From assembly GCA_963281155.1 (NCBI GenBank), contig CAUJLY010000006.1, forward strand, positions 1,798,001 through 1,862,000: a stretch of 64,000 nucleotides of DNA, written 5' to 3'. Position 1 is the first letter of the stretch. Each line of letters starts with the position of its first letter. Source of the stretch: Rhabditophanes sp. KR3021. Its lineage: Eukaryota > Nematoda > Chromadorea > Rhabditida > Alloionematidae. Both the position numbers and the translations under genes were made by a program. Below are positions 25,499 to 36,536 of the stretch, in pieces. Below the pieces are notes generated by a model, which worked only from the letters and a program-made list of their open reading frames with translations, searched no databases and was not told the origin of the DNA.

Positions 25499-26182
25499 AT
25501 GGATTGGGTTGATATATTTGGTATTTATATTGGTCTTTTAGGCATTACTTTGTGTCTTTTGCCTGTTCTTCAGATCAAAGAATATATTAAGAGAAAATCT
25601 AGTGATGGGTATAATGAAATCAATTACCATACCGGTCCTTTTATCACCGCAATTTGGTTGAAATATGGATTGATGTCTCAGATTGATAATCAAAATGGGT
25701 TTCTCGCTTTCATGATATTTTTATCTTGCATTTATAGTTGCTTTTACTGTTACTACTCTTCCAACAAGCTTTCATTTATTGGAAAGCAACTATTTTTATG
25801 TGTAATCCTTATCACCCTGTTCATGTATATTGATTCCTTAGAATTCGATGAAGGAGTAAAAACAATTGGTAGAATAGCATCAGCCTCAAATTCACTTCGC
25901 TTCGTACCAGCCGTCACTGACATTTACAAAGTCTTCAAAACCAAAACAACCGAATACATTCCCGCAAATCAAACATTCATGTTTGGAATCATTCTATCGC
26001 AGTTTTTTGTACACTCCTTGGTAACAGCAAACTATTATCGCCTTATAACAAACGTTGCTGGAATAGCAACCATTATCATTATCATGGCTTTATATGTCTT
26101 ATATCCACCTTTAACTTGGAGAGTTCCTATCATCGGAACTGGAATTGCTGCAAAAAGTACCGAAGAGAAAAAAATAAAGTAG
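25499..26182 (+). CDS. SWEET family sugar transporter (MtN3/saliva)
   Basis: SWEETs are small 7-TM uniporters for mono- and disaccharides in plasma or internal membranes, built from two 3-TM repeats joined by one helix. This single-exon gene encodes 227 residues, the usual animal length. The first repeat carries the family-type WLKYG at the end of TM2. The second begins near residue 120 with GRIASASNSLRFVPAV followed by KTKTTEYIP, matching the conserved TK(S/T)xExxP element after TM5. The C-terminus is short and basic. I took the ATG at 25499 (MDWVDIFGIY), since the open frame extends upstream only through non-ATG codons. Nematodes have several swt paralogues, so no symbol is given. Confidence 0.88.
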   Translation: MDWVDIFGIYIGLLGITLCLLPVLQIKEYIKRKSSDGYNEINYHTGPFITAIWLKYGLMSQIDNQNGFLAFMIFLSCIYSCFYCYYSSNKLSFIGKQLFLCVILITLFMYIDSLEFDEGVKTIGRIASASNSLRFVPAVTDIYKVFKTKTTEYIPANQTFMFGIILSQFFVHSLVTANYYRLITNVAGIATIIIIMALYVLYPPLTWRVPIIGTGIAAKSTEEKKIK

Positions 26183-29100
26183 TGCTTGATTCTTTTTGTA
26201 TCATCTCTTTTTTAATTTTAATTTCAAATACAAATAAACATTTACCAAAATATTTTAATAGTTAAATCTTCATAAAAACCAGAAAATTAGATCATAAAAT
26301 TATTTTAAAGCAAAGTAAAAGGGGTTGTTGATAATCAATGATGATGCTGGTGATCTTATTTTAAAATATACTCATTCTTAAGCTTATAAATGACTCATAC
26401 TGGTCGTTTTGTGTAAAATTTAGGACCCAGATTAATCATTTCGCATTAATACATTAAATTTACAATATTATTCATATTTTGATAAGAATTCAATAGCTTA
26501 TCTCTTTAAAACAAAGATAACTCAAATTTTTTACATATATCTGACTATTTAGAAAAACACATATAAGTGACAAATTCTGTTTCATATACTTTCAATTTCA
26601 CTTGTCTTTGAAGGTAAATAATTATAAATGAATATATATATTTTTTAATATATAGCTTACTTAATTTATATTTTGCCTCATTCATTATGCAAATAATATT
26701 TATATATTACATACCTTTGAGATACTCTACATTCTTTACAAACTTGTCCGGGAGTAGTTTGTGTTGTTATTAATGCTACAATTACTCATACTTGTGATCA
26801 CCTCGTAGTTTAAGGAAAAATGTCCTCTACTCTAACCAAATCATATGACATTTTTGCGCACACCGCTAAAAATCGTCAATAAAATATTTTGAAAAAGTGT
26901 AAATGATTACAAAATTCTTACACATTTACCCCAAACACAATTTAAACTCAAATATTCGAATTGACAAAAAAATTGTTGAGGCATGTACCACTGAATATCT
27001 ATCTACTACCTACTAGCAAAATTAAATAATTTCGCTGATCAATGATTTCACTTATTTTGAATATATAAGATATATGTAATTATGAGTCATCTGTGTTGAC
27101 TTTCATACTGTAAATTAATAAGTCAGGCTACGTAAAAATTCTAATTTTTAACTTACTACCTTATTAATTATGTATATCAAGGAGACGTTATGATTTTTTT
27201 AATATTCATACGCGATTACATTTTTGCCTTATCTACATAAACTTTCTACGCATTTTTGAACTTCTTTGGTCTTATGATAAAATTGATTTGTAGATTCAAA
27301 TTCTTAATGTCTATAGTTTGTACCTTCTTTAAATATTCACCTTTATGGCTCCTTTAAACCCTAAGTAAATTTTTGGACACATTTCTTCCAACTGAAATAA
27401 ACGTTGCTTCTGCTATTTAAAAATGATGAGTTGGTGGTGGTGACGTTGGATGCGATGCTTATGCATTTTGTCAAAAACAAATAGTTTTAATCAAAATAAA
27501 GTAGGAAATAGGTATTTACATACTTATTGTTGTTAACTTGTCACACTCCGGTCATGATATCATCACACGTATTTCTATTCAAATTAGTATCCTGCTTTTT
27601 TTAATTGAAGCATACATTTTAGAATGGAACCTTTTTATATCATTCGTTTTAGCTACAATTTGATTTATTTTTAAAAAGATACAACTAATCTTCATTACTA
27701 TACATAAGGACCATTAGTGTGTATTAGAGTATATTTTTAAGTAATATAAAAATTTAGCTGATTACCATCATCAAAAACTATTCTACTTCTTCTATACATG
27801 GTGACGTATTTTCGCATCTTTCGAAAAACAATTTTTTTATACAACTTTACACAAAATCTTTTCCATGAAAATGCAAAAGGAAGCATAAATCTCTCTAATA
27901 TCATTTTATATATCTAATACAATTTTTTATATTGAATTAGTGCTATGAATTTGCTTGAATATCATTTTACTTTGATAACAAAATTATTCTAACCACGCCA
28001 CTACCAATTTTTTAGAGTTAACATATTCACGATTTGATTATTAATATTAATATAAGCGAAAAAGTTTATATGATTTATCGTTGCTTTGACTGAACAAGAT
28101 TAATTTTAGTAATTTAGTTAGTTGATACAAATTTATGCGCATATATTGTTTTTTACTTTATTTCATTGATGAACATTTTAGCATCAATGAAATTCATTGA
28201 ACTTGTATAAGTATATTGGATGATGATGATTCATAAACTACATTAATCACCAATCGTCGCCTATAGTCTCATTTCTTCGAATTGTTCGTCCAAAAAAGAC
28301 TGCATTTTATGAAGTGACGCATTCAAATTGATATAAATATAGATATGGATGTTTGTGTTTTAAGGGCAAATAACCACCACAATCGACCAATTCATAGCCA
28401 AAAGGTCTATAAAATATGTGGGAACATTTAATATCTACAATTAAAAAACAAACTAAAACGATATGTCAATGATTAATTCATATTTGACAATTCAACCATG
28501 ATTCATCTCTTTCTAAACTTATTTCACCAAAATTTATTCAACTTACCAAAATATATTTATCTCCCTAATTTGTTTTGTTTATTTAAAGTCTCGTCAAAGC
28601 ACACTAAATTGCTTCATATGTTTGATATTATTATTTGCTGAAATATTAACGATTATGCTTATATTACAATAATATATCATTGTGGATGGATTTTTATATT
28701 TAGTTTAAACTATGCTGTGTTTTGCTTTTATTTTACTTTATTTAAATTTAAATTTTGATAGATAATATTTGAGGGTGAAAAGAAATGAATTTATGCATCA
28801 GGATATCATTTTAACATTATAGCGTTTTAGCATTACATATCATTATATTGTTAAGACCTGATTCATTTATAAAAAAGCTTTTAATACCATTTTTATCATG
28901 CTCATGCAGCCATGCATTTTTGTTTCATGCTGCTTTTACCAATTGTGTAAACCATAAAAAGTTGGTTTCGTCTTTATCGTTCTATTTACATGGTTAAACA
29001 GTTTCATTCAAGCCATATTATTGTATCACATTGAATTATACTATTATTTTGTACCATATTTATTTTATTATATTCAATTCCATTTTATATTATTGTTTAT

Positions 29101-29780
29101 AGCACCATCCATTAAAAATCAAACGAAAGAAGATTATTTAGTTGACACTTTTTAGCTTCATCTTTGGACTTGAATGTAAAAAAAGTGATACGTTGTTCAT
29201 AAATGGAAAAATCAAGTGCCTTCTGGCCTTTAGTATACATCATATTAATTTCTCGTAAAGTATTAATCCTTATCATCTGTCATACACATAACAGTCATAC
29301 TTTGTTTAGAACGAGAATATATTTCATCTGAATTATTACACTGATAAGTATATATATTCAATCTATAAATACATAATATACAATTTTATATCTTTAACAA
29401 TATATATGAATCACTGGTGGTCTGATAACGTTTTATATGAACCTTTTTACTTACTCAAGTCCCGAATACTCTGTTCCTCTCTTTCAATATTTTTATCTCC
29501 ATAAAGGAGTAACTATATGTTTGTGTCTGAACATCAGAAAATATTTTTTGCGCACCCATTTACTGATAATCAATAAATAAGTTCGGGGTTGTTGAAAATT
29601 TTAAAAGACGCATACATGTACATAAGATTACTACATATTTTGATATGAATTTACTAAGATATGTAAATATATATTCATTCATTTCTATATTTTACACCCA
29701 CACGCATGACCCTTTTTCCTTCTTATCAATCGAAATTTCTTTGTTTTGTTTGTAATTATTGAAATTTTAAATATTTAAAC
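26183..29780. other. Gene-free stretch of 3.6 kb
   Basis: No open frame of 60 codons or more and no recognisable RNA gene. It contains very A+T-rich segments (for example near 26,630-26,660). It precedes the phosphatase gene, whose first visible exon begins at a splice acceptor, so a distant 5' exon could be hidden here; I could not find one. Confidence 0.6.
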
Positions 29781-29789
29781 TATTTCCAG
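29781..29789 (+). promoter_or_regulatory. Splice acceptor before the phosphatase start
   Basis: TATTTCCAG ends 17 nt before the ATG at 29807. The frame stays open back to this site, so it may be either an SL acceptor or the start of an internal exon joined to an upstream exon. Confidence 0.5.
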
Positions 29790-29806
29790 CAGATCGTCAT
29801 TTATCT

Positions 29807-31421
29807 ATGAGTATCTTTAATTCGCATGAAAGATGCGGAACTAAATCTGACGGACCAACAGAAATACTAAGTTACTTGTACTTGGGATGTCAAGATGATG
29901 CTAGCTGCAACAAGACATTAAAAGTAAGCTAATATTTACTAATTAATATATTAATTATATACTTTTTAGAAATATAACATTAAAGCCATCATAAATATAA
30001 CTCAAGATTGTACATACCCAGATTTAAATTTAATTAAGGCAGACAATTTTTTAAATATAGCCGTTACAGATAGCTTTCAGACTAAGCTAATTAATTACTT
30101 TGATCAGACATATCAATTTATTGAAAGGCAGAGAAAACAGAATCATAATATTTTGATTCATTGTTTAGCTGGAATATCGAGATCAGCAACTATTTGTATT
30201 GCTTATTTAATGAAGCACTATAATTGGGACAATGATACAGCATATAGGTAACAACACCATATCCTTCATAAATTTATAAACCCATCTTTTAGTTTTGTCA
30301 AACAGAAGCGTCCCTCAATCTCGCCAAACTTTAATTTTTTAGGACAATTATTTACTTATTACACAAATGAAATCAAAGGAAAACCATTTATCGAGCAACC
30401 TCCACCAATTATAATTAAAAAAGCCCCCAGTGAGGTAGTTAAATCTACTTCTTTCTTGGAGAGAATCCATTGCGCCGCCTATCTAAAGCCGGGCATCAAA
30501 CACTTCAAGAACGGAAATAGAAAAAGGATGTACGACTTAGATTCCCCTCCCAAGTCGTGTTTTTTCAATAAAGATTGCGGTAATTTGACGGGTAGGACGA
30601 GCAGTATCATCCAAAACCAAGACATCCCTTCTCCATCAACTGAATTCGCAAAAATATCTATCAAATCATATGTCGAATCAAAGCATAACTTTGACTCAGA
30701 TATCTCATTGCCACGGGCAATAGACAACAACAATACATGCTTCCAAACAAATCCTATTTTTGACATGAAAACTGATAGGCCTTTGTTTGATAAAAGAACA
30801 AAGATGGAAGATGAGGTTTTGCTTGGGTATGGGAATAACTTGATGAGTTATTCAGACAAAGAAATAAATCATAAATTAGATTCGAGGATTGCCTTTGAGA
30901 TGGATAATGAAATTGAAATTAGATTTCATCAGGCACCACAATTAGAGCAATCTTGTCTTCTTAAATCGGGATGTGACTTAGAGAAAGATACTAAATTAAA
31001 AAATGGAGTTGATCTTAAGAAACCAAGAACGTTGAACCTGTCTTGTGGTGGAATGCTCAGCCATTGGAAGATTCCTTCCGTCACTTCTGGAACTTTAAGA
31101 CACTCCTCATCAGCCTCCAACTGTTGCGACAACTCAGCTGGCAAAAATTTACGTAAAGGATTATCTTTAATATTTAAAGACACAAAAAGCAAAGGAAACG
31201 ACTTCTCTAGTCCATTTTCACCTTTCCCACCCACTACTCAAACTCCCACATCCGTCAAACGGCCCATGTTCCTGGACTTCATCAAACCACCTCCCCAAAC
31301 ACCCCTTATCCCAGACTTACCTACCCCAACCAACTCAGGCGAAACATTGCGTCCCCTAAAACGTGATCCCGACTGCGATTCCATCGGATCCAATTCAAGT
31401 CATGAGATAGCTGTAAATTAA
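29807..31421 (+). CDS. Dual-specificity MAP kinase phosphatase (VHP-1/DUSP8/16-like)
   Basis: Removes phosphate from Tyr and Thr of MAP kinases; the closest group, DUSP8/DUSP16 and nematode VHP-1, acts on JNK and p38. Three exons (29807-29923, 29970-30247, 30293-31421) give 507 codons. The catalytic domain spans about residues 14-150: DGPTEILSYLYLG start, general-acid Asp near 73, P-loop HCLAGISRSAT with Cys104 and Arg110, and the group-typical PSISPNFNFLGQL. The remaining 350 residues are polar, with Pro-rich stretches near the end. The N-terminal rhodanese (CH2) kinase-binding domain of DUSP8/16 is absent from the visible exons. AATAAA lies at 31630. Confidence 0.85.
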
Positions 31422-31885
31422 AGCAACCACTAGTACCACATATTTTTGTGTTTCTTCAACTACTTCCCTAAATTTAATAATTTTATTTGGACATCTTTGT
31501 CATTTTATTGTAACTGTTACTCCTCAAACCTGATATATTATTGCTTCATTATCATCTGAAAAGATATGCAAGATAGGCTTCTAGCCATATCATGATTATT
31601 TCTATGAAACCTAAAAAACATTACAAATCAATAAATTATAACTAAAGATCGCTTATCAAAGACAATTTATCTGCAAAATATATATTTTATTAAGAATTAT
31701 TAAACACTTTGCTTACCAATGGCAAGGATGCAAATTAGTTAAATTAAAGTGGCATACAAAATTACAATTTAAGGAATAAAGGTGTTAAAGAGTAATAAAT
31801 GGATTCAACAAAGTAAAAAGTATTCTAAATAAATGAGACAAAATCAACTTTTAATGTTGGGAATTCAAGGAATTAGAGGATTTCT
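31422..31885. other. Convergent intergenic region
   Basis: 464 bp between the 3' ends of the phosphatase (+) and DnaJ (-) genes. It holds both 3'UTRs. TTTATT at about 31685, AATAAA on the minus strand, may be the DnaJ poly(A) signal. Nothing else was seen. Confidence 0.5.
31630..31635 (+). terminator. Possible poly(A) signal of the phosphatase gene
   Basis: AATAAA lies 209 nt after the stop codon of the plus-strand gene and before the convergent DnaJ gene. It is the first exact hexamer I see downstream. Confidence 0.35.
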
Positions 31886-32971
31886 TTAATAGCCCTGTAA
31901 CCCGTTGTACTCCTTTGCTTGGAAGGAAGTTTGTTTTAAGACTTGTGATATGGTGACTTTCTCTTCGTCGGTTAAGGCTCCCCGTGGAAATTCGACGTCA
32001 AAGGTGATGTACAGCATTCCTTTGGAAGTTAAATCGGTTGGGTTTGGCATGCCTTCGTCCTTTTTGCGGATACGAGCCCCTGGCCAGGTGATCTTTTCTC
32101 TCGAGACAGGTATTTTATGGCCATCCATATGAGTAATCTCAGTTTCGAAGCCTTTCAATGCTTGTTCCAGTGAAATGGTAACATTCGTGTACAAATCCAT
32201 TCCCTTTCTCTCAAACACAGAGTGCTTTTCAATTCTCACCTTGAAACTTAAATCACCAGCTTCTCCTTCCAAATGAGGTTCCCCATCTCCTTGGTGCAAG
32301 ATTTCCGCGCCTTCCTCAACTCCAGCCTCAATTTCGATGTTGTATTCTACCTTTTCAGTTATCAATTTTTTGTTTGCACATTGATCACATGCTTTCACTT
32401 GATACATTTGAAACCTGCCATTGCCCATATTTTGAGTTTTCATTTCATATCTGCAATTACATTGCCTATGCCCGGATGTTTCTTGGTAATGAGATTTGAT
32501 TCTTTGGATGGAAACAAAGTTGCCGTTGTAGACTTCATCTAGAGTAACCCACAAATCGACATTGACATCAGCTCCTTTAGGAACATTCCCTTCATCCCCA
32601 TCATTGCCATTCCCTCCGAAGAAGTCCCCAAAGAAAGATGAAAAAGGGTCGTGGCCTCCACGTTGTCCGCCTTGCTGATTGACTCCTTCCTCCCCATGTC
32701 TGTCGTAAATTTTTCTCTTCTGTGCATCACTTAAAACTTCATAAGCTGCTCCTAAATCTTGGAACTTCTCAGATGCCGTCTCATCTCCCGGATTCCGGTC
32801 AGGGTGGACTTCTTTAGCTAGTTTTCTGTACGCTTTCTTGATCTGGTTAGTATTAGCGTTTTTAGGGACGTTCAAGATCTTGTAAAAATCTCTCCCAGCT
32901 TCAGCAACACTTAATAAGTATATTAAACAGCAACAAAGTAGTATTAAATTGCTTGTTAGCAAATTTTTCAT
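31886..32971 (-). CDS. dnj-20: ER-lumenal DnaJ chaperone, DNAJB11/ERdj3 (DNJ-20-like)
   Basis: Co-chaperone that stimulates BiP and holds unfolded secretory proteins in the ER lumen. A single exon of 361 codons, very close to the 358 of human DNAJB11. In order: signal peptide (residues 1-25); J domain (27-90) with HPD at 56-58; a Gly/Phe-rich linker ([13 protein letters not shown]); then C-terminal substrate domains with the ERdj3-type Cys-rich insertion ([15 protein letters not shown]). The C-terminus NGLQGY is the ERdj3 signature ending. There is no KDEL motif, as in other ERdj3 proteins. The ATG is 4 nt after a TTTTTAG acceptor (32982-32976), which fixes the start. It is the only DnaJ in the window, and the symbol is given by orthology with C. 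elegans. Confidence 0.95.
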   Translation of the reverse strand: MKNLLTSNLILLCCCLIYLLSVAEAGRDFYKILNVPKNANTNQIKKAYRKLAKEVHPDRNPGDETASEKFQDLGAAYEVLSDAQKRKIYDRHGEEGVNQQGGQRGGHDPFSSFFGDFFGGNGNDGDEGNVPKGADVNVDLWVTLDEVYNGNFVSIQRIKSHYQETSGHRQCNCRYEMKTQNMGNGRFQMYQVKACDQCANKKLITEKVEYNIEIEAGVEEGAEILHQGDGEPHLEGEAGDLSFKVRIEKHSVFERKGMDLYTNVTISLEQALKGFETEITHMDGHKIPVSREKITWPGARIRKKDEGMPNPTDLTSKGMLYITFDVEFPRGALTDEEKVTISQVLKQTSFQAKEYNGLQGY

Positions 32972-32975
32972 GGTG

Positions 32976-32982
32976 CTAAAAA
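32976..32982 (-). promoter_or_regulatory. Probable SL acceptor of the DnaJ gene
   Basis: TTTTTAG on the minus strand ends 4 nt before the ATG, so a trans-spliced mRNA would have almost no native leader. This very short spacing is characteristic of SL-spliced nematode genes. Confidence 0.6.
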
Positions 32983-35317
32983 TAGATATTAAACAATTGG
33001 TAGAGTTGGTTCAGAAAAATAGTCTGACTAAAGGATAAAAAGGCAAATAAGAGTAATATATTCAAAAAAGAGTGTCAAATGTGACGTTAATAGTATGTTG
33101 TTGGCTAAAAAATAGTCTTCCTTCCATTTATACATGTAAGTACACGTTTCAAAAGCTACTCTACTATGTAAACAGAATGTCGTTGTAAGATGTTATGGGC
33201 AAAGTGTTTATTCCCAAATCTAATCTAGCCATAAAAAAGTGTTTGTAATCTATATAAAATGGAACCTATAAATTGCTTTATAAACAAAGGTACTTTTTTA
33301 TAAGTTGAATATCTATTACATTTATTTATAAGTGAATATAATTTACTTTTTAAACATACACACCATCATAATACTAGAAGACTCCTTTTTGACGTTATCT
33401 TTTGAATTAAAGTGATATTAATATATTTATTCATACACCACATAAAAGCAAATTTGATATGAAGCCACGTAAAGTTAAGTATAATTGTACTATTAACGAA
33501 TATTTGAATAGATGACTATACAATTCTCTTTCCTTTAAGATCAATTTCTATTGTCTTTTTTAATGGATAAATTGAAAAAAGAATACCATGATTGATTCAT
33601 GTAATATTGCTTGATAAGTCAAGGAGATGTAATTCAACTGAAGTGGATCACTTCACGGTACAGTGATAAGTAGTGGTTTTGGTCTGATCAAGTGGTCGTA
33701 TTAAAGTGGCATATTAATATTGTGATCTGGGACAGTAGTCTGAAGGATTAACGCCAAGACGTGTTCTCAGTTTGTTTGCTTAGCATGACTTCATTCTTTT
33801 ATACAATTTGAACTTAATTGAATCACCCATGGCTGGTGTAGAAGTTTGATAAATGGGGAGTCTTAGGTCATCATTACCATTAATCGAGGCTTATTAATAT
33901 AAATAAATATTAAATGGTCGCCATCATTATCTGCAGCCGTCATCAGTGTCAAAAACATCGTTTTCTACCCTACCCATTGTTAACTAATTAAAAGAACAAT
34001 GGTCTTCACCTTTAATAGATCATCATTTTAATTATAATATAGACCATCTACAAATCTCGAGATTGTGATTAAATACCAAAGTAATTAGTTTTCAAAACAA
34101 GGCAGATGTTTTGATTTAAATCCTTAAATGTTGTTTTAAAAAATAATCTGAGAAGCTTATCCGAGGACTGTGTTGTGATCAACTTCTTGGTTGACGTCCT
34201 CATCACCTGGCGATGTTCTTTAAAAATAACAAATTGCCGGTATGATTGTATAAGGTTTAGAACGTAATCAATGGCTTAAATGTGGCTAAGGAAGATTAAG
34301 TAGAGAGTGGTGTACATTTAGTTTAACACTCTTTTAAATCATTAACAGCTATTGTGGTGTTTGCGGCAAAGACTAAGCAACAAATGTGTTTACAAATATC
34401 ATTGAGAATTGTTGATTATGAGGTTGTAAAAAATGGCCGCTAAAGTCTTTGAGAGGAAATGTTTTTAGACCTGTTTAAAAGTAAGTGTTACCAGATGTAT
34501 TGGCCTCATAAAATGCCGAAATGTGACCTTAAGTTGGTAACTTTAAGAGAGACATTGCAATGAATTGTTTAAACAAACATTTAACAGATTATGTAAATTG
34601 ATGAAACATGAAGTGATTGGCTAATTAAGTAAAAATAAGCACCTGAATTGTTTGGAATGGCACTACTAGTTAGGATTGAATCATCTTTGATTGCTAATGA
34701 TGTTATTTTTATTCTTTGAGAATGATGTTATGCTATTTGTATTTCTCTGGGAATGATGTAAATTGCCTTACTTTAGTAACTGTACCAAGTACAAATTAAT
34801 CCCCACACTTTTAAAAAACAAAAACGTCATCTGTTTTATATTTATCTTACAAAAAATCATCATAATATATACAAAAGTCACTCTTTTTGTTTATCTAATC
34901 ATATAAACTCATAAACAATAAAGGGTGCCATCAATTTGGTAATTGAGAGCACCTATTTTGATTTGAACTTGTTTGTACATAAATGATGAGAGTGCGAGAT
35001 TTAAAGTTAAACTGACAGCTTACAACCATCCAAATAACATCATTGCTAACTTCATCAGATTAAGATGGACTGACACACATAACAGCCACCTTAACTCAAA
35101 TTAAATTAATGTAATGGGTAAATTTTATTTAAATTTGATAAATTACATTTAGATAGATATAACAAATGTTAATTTAACACACACTTGTTCCTTAATTTAA
35201 TATATTTTTAAAAAAGATAGATAATTTATAAAAGATGACTCGGGTTCAGTTAAAGAACAAATTGAAGGAAAAAGAATACTATTCCGTTGCGAAGGTTGTT
35301 AATTGAAATGTGAACTA
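32983..35317. other. Intergenic region with a homeodomain-site cluster
   Basis: About 2.3 kb between the DnaJ promoter and the 3' end of the RING/GTPase gene. No coding sequence was seen. It contains a tight group of NK-2-type sites at 33639-33709 (annotated separately) and a loosely duplicated segment near 34,710-34,765 (TTTGAGAATGATGTTAT then CTGGGAATGATGTAAAT). Confidence 0.55.
33639..33709. promoter_or_regulatory. Cluster of four NK-2 class homeodomain sites (TNAAGTG)
   Basis: TGAAGTGG (33639-33646) and CACTTCA (33649-33655) form an inverted repeat with 7-nt perfect arms and a 3-nt spacer. TCAAGTGG (33688-33695) and TAAAGTGG (33702-33709) follow. TNAAGTG is the known core of NK-2 homeodomain proteins such as Nkx2.5 and C. 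elegans CEH-22. Four copies in 71 bp is far above the roughly one per 1.5 kb expected by chance here. Function is inferred only. Confidence 0.4.
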
Positions 35318-36536
35318 TTACATCATCCTGTCATAAACTTCAATAAGAGACGAAAAAGCTTCAGTTAATCCAACATTTTGTCTTGAACTAATTTCATGGA
35401 ATGGTAGATTTAATTCCTTTGCAAAGACCATGCCTTCATTATAACAAACAACTCTTCTATTGTCAGCATCTGATTTGAGCCCAATAAGTACCATTGGAAT
35501 CTAAAGATATTAAAGCATTATTAAAGGTAATTGATGGTTGGCAAAACATACATTTATGCCCTTCTTTTCCATTATCATGCAATAGTAATGATGAGCTTCT
35601 AGTAAACTGTATCTATTCGTTACACTATACACAAGAGCCACTCCATCAACTTTGTCGAGGTCCTTTTCATAATTGGTACTATCAATTAGTTGTAACATGT
35701 ATTTAGCTGATAAATCGCAATAGTTATTTGCTTCTACTAAGTTTTCAAGACATATTGTTGTGTCAGTGTCAGGATTGGTGCCGTAGAAGGCATCGTTTAG
35801 GAGTTGCGTTTCTACAAGTTCTGTTTTTCCTGTCTTGTCTCCCCCGATAACTAATACCTTGAAATCTTGAATTTTAAAAGTACTCTCATCTCCTGTGTCA
35901 TTTAATGATCGACTGTCACAAGATTGGTAATGATCGCTTTCTTCACTATGACCATATCCACTAGATAAAACACTCGGAGCTGGGCTGATCGCTCCGGAAT
36001 TGTTAAAACGTTGATCATAGTGGAAATTCTTCGTGTCCTGTTTCATTAAACTTTTTTGAATTTGCTCTAACTTGACAGCATATTTAATCACCTCGTCCAA
36101 AACATGATTTCTGATGGGAGTAGCTAAAGATGGGCCAGCTAAGCAAGTTGGACATTGTGGACTTTTAAAATCTAAGCAACTTTCAAAGCTTTTGTCTTTT
36201 AAAGAGGTTTTTGAAGCTTTGGCTTTTAGTCCATTAACTTTGTTATAGTTAGCAATCCCCATCCTGATTTTATTCTTTTTAATTGGATCATTTTTGGTGG
36301 TTGAGTTGAATTTACTTTTAAAAAGGTAAATTAATGTAGCTGAACAGAGATTACACAAAGAATGTCCACAAGGAAGCAGAACAGGCTAAAAAGTGGGATT
36401 AATTAAATCCAAATGAACAAAAACTTACTTCTTTGAAAATTTGATTGCATTGTGGACAATATAAAGATGAATTGACATATCCCTTTTGTGAAGAGTAATC
36501 AACAGAATACGTTCCAGAATCTACAGAACAACTCAT
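35318..36536 (-). CDS. RING finger fused to a divergent Ras-like GTPase
   Basis: Three exons (36536-36429, 36385-35552, 35500-35318) give 374 codons. Residues 27-50 hold the first half of a C3HC4 RING (YCPQC, then PCGHSLCNLC); the last pair, CPTC, comes only at 114-117 after a basic 63-residue insert. A polar linker follows. From about 210 a Ras-like domain begins: P-loop GGDKTGKTE (217-225); G3 is LIDSTNY in place of DTAGQ; G4 is GLKSD rather than NKxD; G5 is EISS. No C-terminal prenylation Cys is present (ends DRMM). Such a protein could be an E3 ubiquitin ligase controlled by a GTPase-like module, as in TRIM23, but this domain is Ras- not Arf-like. The lost G3 residues suggest weak or no GTP hydrolysis. 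I do not know an orthologue's name. Confidence 0.85.

Noticed and set aside
29100..29112. TAGCACCAT string resembling the miR-29/83 seed
   Set aside because: Match limited to the seed and no hairpin found.
34653..34662. AATGGCAC string resembling the miR-228/183 seed
   Set aside because: Similarity stops after the seed and no stem-loop partner is visible nearby.
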